Shown piece by piece: positions 1 through 64,000 of a stretch of 64,000 nucleotides of DNA (its first letter is position 1; every line of letters starts with the position of its first letter). This DNA is from Acanthacorydalis orientalis. Taxonomy: Eukaryota; Arthropoda; Insecta; Megaloptera; Corydalidae. Location: assembly GCA_034766995.1 (NCBI GenBank), contig CM068320.1, positions 18,085,812-18,149,811 of the forward strand, written 5' to 3'. Below the pieces are notes generated by a model that did not search any database, was not told the DNA's origin, and saw only the letters and a list, made by a program, of their open reading frames with translations. Both the position numbers and the translations under genes were made by a program.

Positions 1-2304
<2,304 letters not shown>

Positions 2305-2305
2305 A

Positions 2306-2686
2306 ATGGGTTGTGGTGGAATTGCATCAAGTGCAGTTCTTACTATTAGTATATACTTCTTACTTTTTCATAGACAACACATATATGCAGAAGGTGCGCC
2401 TACCTCTGACCGAACTAATATCGTTAGGAATTCAATAGATCTTCCTCATAGAGGTAGAGACCATTTGGGTTCGCTACGTTTTCCTTCTGGAAGATTAAGA
2501 ATTCAATATGCTAGGATACATCCATCTAACGATAATGTAGATTTTTCAAATGATGATGATGACTTGTTTGGAGATATAAGTAAAAGACAGTTTGATGATT
2601 ATGGTCACATGCGATTTGGAAAGCGTGAAGATCCGTTCGATGACTATGGACATATGAGATTTGGAAGAAGTGGTGCATCTGAATGA
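2306..2686 (+). CDS. SK: Sulfakinin (SK) neuropeptide precursor, 126 aa, complete
   Basis: Secreted prepropeptide for sulfakinins, the arthropod counterparts of cholecystokinin/gastrin. In insects these inhibit feeding and act on gut muscle through G-protein-coupled receptors (family knowledge). Seen here: a hydrophobic N-terminus (about residues 8-21), with likely signal cleavage near IYA/EG at 29-30; a spacer with an acidic DDDD run (83-86); KR at 93-94; peptide 1 [10 protein letters not shown] (95-104) followed by GKR; peptide 2 [12 protein letters not shown] (108-119) followed by GR; and a short tail SGASE. The Gly donors predict C-terminal amides. The Tyr after DD is the usual sulfation site, and the N-terminal Gln of peptide 1 could cyclise. 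The start is the first ATG, two bases after a good 3' splice site (CAG at 2302-2304), so the coding region is one exon behind a 5' UTR intron. The gene converges on tensin. The family is certain, but the order of insect cannot be told from it. Confidence 0.95.
   Translation: MGCGGIASSAVLTISIYFLLFHRQHIYAEGAPTSDRTNIVRNSIDLPHRGRDHLGSLRFPSGRLRIQYARIHPSNDNVDFSNDDDDLFGDISKRQFDDYGHMRFGKREDPFDDYGHMRFGRSGASE
2588..2626 (+). other. Sulfakinin mature peptide 1 with amidation and cleavage site
   Basis: Encodes [10 protein letters not shown], then Gly (amide donor), then Lys-Arg. It is preceded by Lys-Arg, so both ends have dibasic processing sites. The core DYGHMRF is the sulfakinin signature. Gln at position 1 suggests a pyroglutamate N-terminus. 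Confidence 0.93.
2627..2668 (+). other. Sulfakinin mature peptide 2 with amidation and cleavage site
   Basis: Encodes [12 protein letters not shown], then Gly, then a single Arg before the tail SGASE. Release at the C-terminus relies on a monobasic (GR) site rather than GKR or GRR. The extra ED-P makes it 12 residues against 10 for peptide 1. Confidence 0.92.
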
Positions 2687-3529
2687 AGATACCGATGATT
2701 TTTTGCAGAAAGTTGTTCTGTATCAGTTATTTCTATATTAGATTTTATTTCAAATAATTACGATACATTGTTTTTAGTTTAGTTACATATATATTTATAA
2801 TATTTTTACACTTTTCCTAAAAGTATTGTTATTCATAAAATTACAACATATTACATGTTTTTATTAAAATCTGGTTGGATCATTATAACAGTGCCAACAT
2901 ATATTAATAATACATATTTGTACTTGCTACATAAATAAAAGAAAAATATAGTAGAAATTATAACATATGGTTGTTAGTTCTTGATTCTTTCTTTTACGTG
3001 TTCAAATAAGTAGGTAAAAACTCAATATATTTATTTTGGTCAGTAAATAATATGATAATGTTGACTGAATTATTATTTGTAACCCATAGCAAAATAAAAA
3101 TAAATATGAAAAATGAAACAACATATTAAAATATAGACCAGTTTCCAAATTTTAATTTTGCAACATTCAAAGTTGATTTGCCTGGTCTAGTGAATGTGTT
3201 ATTTAAAGTGACTATCACAAATATTATAAAAATATTTGAAACACTTCACTAAATGATCAAAAGAATTATGATTTTAAGGTAGCAGATTTTCTTTAAGAAA
3301 ATAATTGTATTATTATATCTACTACATTTAATAATATATACAATGAAATCAATAGAGTTACAGCAAAAATAATAAAAATTAAAACAAAAGACTAGGCATA
3401 ATAAATTGAATAAAGATGTAATTAAAATTAATAAGCTGATTAATTCACATTATGACACAAAATTCACTGGGTAATCCTGATTATTTACTGGAACTCATTA
3501 CTGATAGTTGTTAGTTGCTGAAATAAACA
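2687..3529. other. Convergent 3' UTR zone between sulfakinin (+) and tensin (-)
   Basis: 843 bp with no coding signal. On the + strand an AATAAA at 2934-2939 is a plausible poly(A) signal for sulfakinin. For tensin (minus strand) TTTATT near 3029 and TTTAAT near 3325 (read as AATAAA and ATTAAA) are candidates. If tensin uses the distal one, the two 3' UTRs approach each other closely or meet. Confidence 0.45.
2934..2939 (+). terminator. Candidate poly(A) signal of sulfakinin
   Basis: Canonical AATAAA 248 bp after the stop codon, in an AT-rich context where such hexamers are common by chance, so support is only moderate. Confidence 0.4.
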
Positions 3530-57820
<54,291 letters not shown>

Positions 57821-58638
57821 CTGTGGACATAAAGAAACGTCGCTTATAGTTTTCATACATTTTTAACGCACTTTGCTTCAAAGAAACGTCTGACTAGTCA
57901 CATTATTTTTAGTGCTTTAGGAGTGTACAGAAAAGTATTAAAATACGTTTGCTTTATAGTTTGTAGTGAGATACATTCACTATTCATATAAACAGTTGTA
58001 AATATTAATAGAGAAACGTAAAGAAAAAATAATAAAAAAGTTGGTTCCTTTAAAAAAATACGTGCTTGTACTTCCTACACATTTTATATTTTATTTATTT
58101 CTTTATTTTATTAATAAATTATAAAATGTCCCGAATCGATATATACTGCAAAGAAATTCTTTATTAATATTTATTAAATATTTTATTTATGAAAACAAAT
58201 AGGAAAGTAACACATTCTTTACATGTGATTTTTATTTCAAGATTGAAAATTGCAGCTAAAAATGATTTCTTTTCCTTCTTTTAAGACTATATTAAGATTT
58301 CCGCAATATTATATATATATATATATATATATAGTATTAAAGTAAAAGCTACTGATTGTAAGAATTATTTCATTTTAACATATTTATACTTTAGGTAATT
58401 TATTTTCTTACATATGAAGAAATATTAAAGTGGACGATGACACTGCCATTGAAATGCTTATAAAAAAACAATGAAAAATGGTTAATTATTGAACATTTTT
58501 GAGCAGAAAAATATTTCAAACACGTTTGATGATATTTCTCCTCAACATGAATTTTATGCATCTCATTAATAGTCTATCAAATTGTATAAAGAAAATTAAT
58601 TTTGAAGAAAAATAGTATATACAACTGAAAAAATAGGA

Positions 58639-58684
<46 letters not shown>

Positions 58685-60956
58685 GTAATGTATTAATCTA
58701 ATGATGAAATATTTAAATATGAACTCTAATGACATTGATAGTAAATAAAAATAATGATACCTGAACAATACAATTATATTTAATAGAATAATTCATTGAT
58801 TTAATAATTTTAAACATATATTTATAATTAATATAGCAATAAACAGTACACAAACTATCGAACTAAACAATAGTTAAATTTAATAACTTAATTAGTATTA
58901 AATAATATTAATTTCATTAGTATTAAAAATAACTTAAATACATTCCTTTTAGCAAAAGACTGTTAATATTGATTTACTTTTGAATTAAACATTTTCAGAT
59001 AGTTTGTATAAATATTACATTATAAGAATGTTCCCGATATGTAACCTGGTGTATTAGTTTGATCTTATTTTACACGTAAAACAATTAATGATACAGCCAT
59101 ATGTTTTAGTCAGTTCCTTTTATCCGCTTTTAAACCAGAATGCATCTCTATACACAAATCAACTTGCGATTAAACATAATTGACACACTTTAAATTATTT
59201 ATGGCAGTTAACGAGATAATCCTACAGCATCCCCTACCCACACATACGCATGCAAGAACTATTAAGCTCGTTTATGTGCACGATTTATTTTTGTATACGC
59301 TGCATTACGTTCAATTAATGTTTGGACACTTGAGGCATGCAAAACAGTATGAGAAGCATTTAACAAGATAGGTCAATTAATATGACCTTACGAAACGAAG
59401 ATGTGTCTAACACTTGAATGGTATAATATTAGTACACTTGAGTGTATATCAAAGAAAGTGAACGACCAACAACTATTTGCGCTTCACTGATATACTTTAA
59501 TTACAGACTTCATTTACTAAACAAAAATAAAATATTAAACTCTTAATGTATTGTGTGTAACTAAAAATACACAAGTAAAATTCTATATTTATTCTGATTT
59601 TACTTTTTATATATAAACATCAATACACACTTATGTAGAATAACGTTAATTGTTCTTAATAATTTTAGTTAATATAACTATTACTAGTTATTGAAAAAAA
59701 AGTTTTAATTTAGATAAAAATTTAATTATACTAGTATATATGACAATGGATTATACAAAGGAATGGCAGTAAATAAAGACTTGAATAGTGTGTTTGTATT
59801 ATTTAAGAAGTTATCTGAAAGTTTGTTGTAGTTGTATTATTTTTCTATCATATTTTTCAAACAATCGTAAATTTATCCTTTATACAATTATAGTGCTGGA
59901 CTTAGTTCTGATGAATCATTCGAATCTTTTTCTGCCTATAGTTTCACCTCTTGAGCCATCCTGAGGTATCTTATTAATAAATTGAAGTTATCAACTAGCT
60001 ACCTGTGGTAGGTTCAAAAAATGACTTTAAGGCAGATAAAGACTAATAATTTACTTGGACCAAGACCGCCATTCATTAACAATAAATAATAATTTTAATT
60101 TTATGCAATATTCATATATATTAAATTTATTACGTCAGGTGTAGATAATAATCTGCTTTGGTTTAGATTTACAAAATTTATTTACATACTTTTCTTTGAA
60201 TTTTCACTGTTTTCAAACTATTTCACTATTCAGACTTCTGTATCTGTTTAAATAAATACAAATTACACGTAATACATATACGAAATAATACATTGTGAAA
60301 AAATATTTCTCAAGCTCTTTTATGAAGTGCATCAGCATATTATTGTTCTAAGTTAATTCTGCAAAGATAATAGTAAAGATGTAAATCATACTGTCGTAAA
60401 CCGATTTACTTGAATTAAGTCTTGGAATATTTATGGAGTAAGATGAACCAGACCGGTTATTGTAGTACATTGTTGTATGTTCTTTCATAATGTCAAAAAT
60501 CGGGGCTATTAATTGATTATTTAGTTTCCAGATAATCAGTGAAGAGATTTCTTTTTCATTTTTTTCGTCACTTAAAGTTCAACAGATTAAACCTGTTTTT
60601 AATAGGAAGTTTTCATAGAGGCTATCAAAATTCATTTTCAGTCAAATGAGGCGTATTGTGATTATAATAATGGAAAAAGAAAGAAAACATAGAATGTGGG
60701 ATTAAACATTGATAAGAATTTGTGCTGTAATAAAAAATATGATAAAAAATATAGTATAACATACATTTTAAAACAAATTATGTTAAAAAAATGTTATATG
60801 GTAAAGAAAAAAATAGTTACAAAAAATTAAATAACTTTTGTTTTCGAAATGTTTGTACATGTTACAGCATTATGCTGTAAAGCAAGACAACGGAAATCTG
60901 AACTGTTCGAACATTTTTTAAGTCATAACATAATTTGACAATTATGTTTTGATATG

Positions 60957-61014
<58 letters not shown>

Positions 61015-61091
61015 TTGTACATGATACATTATTTAATTTTAAAGATGATTTTCCTCAAATGAATACTTTCGTTTGTAAAATAGAAAATTAA

Positions 61092-61145
<54 letters not shown>

Positions 61146-61940
61146 CATTACTTTGTAAATAAAGAATACACTTTAAATATACAAATGAAATTGGTTTACA
61201 AAAGTCCTCGACATTATGTATACATAGTTAAAAAGCCGAACGATTTAATATTGTTAAAAATATTTCAACAAGTTCTCATGCGGTCAAGGCTAGGTCAACG
61301 TATCCAAAGTTTGACATTCTAATAAAGAGAGTCACAAAAACCACATTAGCATGTCTGCAAAAATAACGTATTTACACAGTTGTCAACGTTCCACGAGTTA
61401 CAAAATGTTTTCTTTCCTCGCATGAATAATTCACGAGATGTTTATTGAGGATGGATATTTATTTCTTTTATTATTTAGATTGGTTTTTGTGTACACTTTT
61501 TATTCATATGCGATTATATAATTTTACCTTCCAAATGTAGAAAAAGCAACAATAATACGTTGTACTCACAGATATTTGAAAAAAACAAGACGGAATTTAT
61601 TTAATTCATTAGCAAAATTGTAGAAGTACAAAAAGGAGATTACATTAAGGAACGAAAATAAAACTCGAAAAAGAATACTTATCGTGCAAAATGATTTACA
61701 AAAAAACTGATCTCTAGTTTGTAATACAAATAAATTAATCATTTTATACAAGTCATGAACGTAATGTAAGTAATTAAATTTATAAAAGAAATTATTTTTT
61801 TTTTACTTTTATCGTTCATTTATTTTTAATAAAATTCATTCAGTTAGCAGAATAGTATACATGAAACATAATTTAATATTTTTTTCAGTGTAATAATTCT
61901 ATACAAATACATGACACAATAAAAATATTCAATCATATAC

Positions 61941-61967
61941 ATTTACTTATTTATTTATATATTTATA

Positions 61968-62016
<49 letters not shown>
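61941..62016. repeat. (TTTA)n/(TA)n compound repeat
   Basis: ATTTATTTATATATTTATAT units passing into pure TA to 62016. Confidence 0.93.
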
Positions 62017-62019
<3 letters not shown>

Positions 62020-63796
62020 TACATCTTCCACTAAATAAAGTATTGGTTTAAAGTTGTATAAATATAAATCAAAAGTAAATATTATCACGTAATTGTAACA
62101 TACTTATGGAGTAAAATAAATTTTTTTGTCTATTATCATTTCACACTCGAGAAAATGAAATAAGTGACGAGACGTTGTGTGAAACAATTTTTTACTGAAC
62201 GACCATCTGGGAAACGTTAGTTTTTTTTTTAATTCGAACTGACTTTAGCAGATACAATTTTACGGTGATAAGATTTTTGAATGATAAATTCAGTAGAAAA
62301 CACTAATTTAAAATTACTAGCAGTTCTGTTAGTATTTTAGCTGCTGCACTGATATTTGAGGTTTAAAATATTCTAATAATCGATAATTAATAAACGATTT
62401 ATATCTTCAGTTATTTGTAAAATATTTTTATTTTTATTTTACAATAATAGGTTAGTATACATAATACTGCCTGTATTTTCTACGATTCATTTTGGCTCAT
62501 GTTCTTTTCAAGTACCGTCTAGACAAACTTTTTAGTTTGTTTATCCTCAAAGTAGCTTAAACGCCGAAACTAACTGTGGCGTAAATACTCGAATGATTTA
62601 CAAAGCTCAAGATGACTTAAATAATAAATAAAAAAATACAAATATTTACTTTGCATTTATTATTTTTAAAAAAGCGATAAAACATTGTTACCAATAATTC
62701 ATTGAGTATAAAGAAAATATAGGCAAACTGTTTAAAAAGTAAATGGTTTTAAAATTATTAAAGATTTTTTAAATAAACTGTCGACATTACCATGAAAATT
62801 CACATACACACAAACATACATGCGAAAGTATATATATATAGCATCAATAACGGAGAATTATCATTATTTACTACTAAAATTAAAGCATAAAAATATATAC
62901 TGAAATATACGATTAACAAAATCAGCTTTGTAAGAAATGGTATGATGAATTACATTTTGCAGGCTGTAGTTCATTTATCGAGAAATTCCTTACAATCTAA
63001 GGATTAATGGAAAAAAAATCCGACACCAATTTTCACTGGCACGTAATTTCACGGAGCATACATTTCTTTATCCCGTCTAATTTAAAAATTCAACGTAAGA
63101 TTTTTATCTGTAGAAAATTTCCAATAATTTAATATTTATTTTATCACTCGAATATTTCTGTTGCGGAATATTTTATAAATGAGAATAAGTTTAAAATGCA
63201 AAGACAATAATAACTGAAATATAACGAAAATAATAAGAAATTAATTTTATTTTTTAGACATAAAAAAGTTGATAATTAAACAAAATCAATTTTCATTTAG
63301 AAACGTTTTTATATTAGTAAAATTAGTCATACTACTAAGCCAAATTATAAATTCATCAACAAAGTATACGGCTCAAATTATCAAAGTTACAACACCGCTT
63401 CTTTAGTATTATATAAAATGTATATTAATTTATAGTTATTTTATTATTTCTGAGAAACAGATTCAACATGAGAATTCATTAATCATTTATTAATTTTGTG
63501 AACTAACGTTTATGACGCACACATTATGGATAGTATTTGTTTTGGAAAAGTTTCTTCAATATCAAATTTAAATTAAACTCTTGTGAATTGTTAAGTTATG
63601 AAAACAGTAACTTTTAATTCCAACTAATTTATGTTACATTACCCCATTTCACTATAACTAATCAAAATGACATTAACAATTAAGCCCCGATTATAATAAA
63701 GTTCTGTAATGATTCGAGATCTAATTGTCACAAGCTTTGTTACCTATAGATAATACAAAAGCTTTTAACGTGTACGTATGTATATGTATATGTCTG

Positions 63797-63799
<3 letters not shown>

Positions 63800-63860
<61 letters not shown>

Positions 63861-63898
63861 ATATGTGTGTGTATATATATATATATATATGTATAATG

Positions 63899-63934
<36 letters not shown>
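63800..63934. repeat. Compound (TA)n/(TG)n cluster
   Basis: TA to 63854, TGTATATGTGTGTG, TA 63871-63890, TGTATAATGTATATG, TA 63907-63934. Confidence 0.93.
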
Positions 63935-63936
<2 letters not shown>

Positions 63937-64000
63937 TCCACTTAGGCTTCCACACGAAAGTATTAAAAAAAACATAGTATCCCTCCACTTAGTACTTGAG
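63934..64000. mobile_element. Second, truncated copy of the 39-kb inverted-repeat element
   Basis: GCTTCCACACGAAAGTATTA followed by an A run and CATAGTATCCC is the reverse complement of the segment around 39120-39186, with a few changes. It is cut by the window end. Confidence 0.75.

Larger units (their letters stand above)
57821..64000. other. Upstream tensin intron or flank, no exon found
   Basis: 6.2 kb with no coding exon I can support. (TA)n at 58309-58333, 58640-58682, 60961-61012, 61097-61141, 61941-62016 and the compound cluster 63800-63934. The plus-strand frame at 59180-59371 is slightly GC-richer but unrecognised. The end (63934-64000) is a copy of the element at 39014-39202. Confidence 0.6.

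Overview
The window is nuclear DNA from an arthropod, most probably an insect. The evidence is a sulfakinin neuropeptide gene (an arthropod peptide family), a tensin gene split by long introns with GT/AG borders, and decayed insect-type transposons (mariner, Tc1, piggyBac, non-LTR). The sequence is strongly AT-rich and full of microsatellites, above all (TA)n. I could not settle the insect order. There are no bacterial genes, no CRISPR array, and no tRNA or rRNA gene that I can support.

Layout. Positions 1-2304 are non-coding DNA upstream of, or intronic to, the sulfakinin gene. Its single coding exon is 2306-2686 (+) and encodes a signal peptide and two amidated DDYGHMRF peptides. Positions 2687-3529 are the shared 3' zone of two converging genes. 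From 3530 to 57820 the minus strand carries one very large gene, a tensin orthologue. I reconstructed 14 coding exons by matching splice sites and codon phase. They join into 4326 nt (1441 codons plus stop). The order is PTEN-like phosphatase domain (catalytic Cys replaced), C2 domain, long Ser/Pro-rich linker, SH2, PTB. The true 5' end probably lies beyond the window, and 57821-64000 holds no exon I can support.

The introns make up most of the window. The largest is 15107-34787 (19.7 kb). They hold more than 50 (TA)n arrays, several over 80 bp, and transposon fossils: a Tc1-like element (25997-26643), a mariner 3' half (41334-41700), a piggyBac-like element with TTAA ends (56067-57033), two families of non-LTR retrotransposon tails (37766-38545; 45285-46075), a short inverted-repeat element at 39014-39202 with a second partial copy at 63934-64000, a possible pogo-like element (19425-20096) and possible Helitron ends. 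Local duplications are also visible (42.5-43.1 kb, 53.1-53.6 kb).

The two genes have unrelated jobs. Sulfakinin is a secreted satiety and gut neuropeptide. Tensin is a cytoplasmic adaptor linking integrins, actin and phosphotyrosine signalling. They are only tail-to-tail neighbours. I found no novel multi-gene system. The features most worth a second look are the extreme (TA)n load, including arrays next to splice sites, the altered phosphatase loop of tensin, and the well-preserved transposon fossils.
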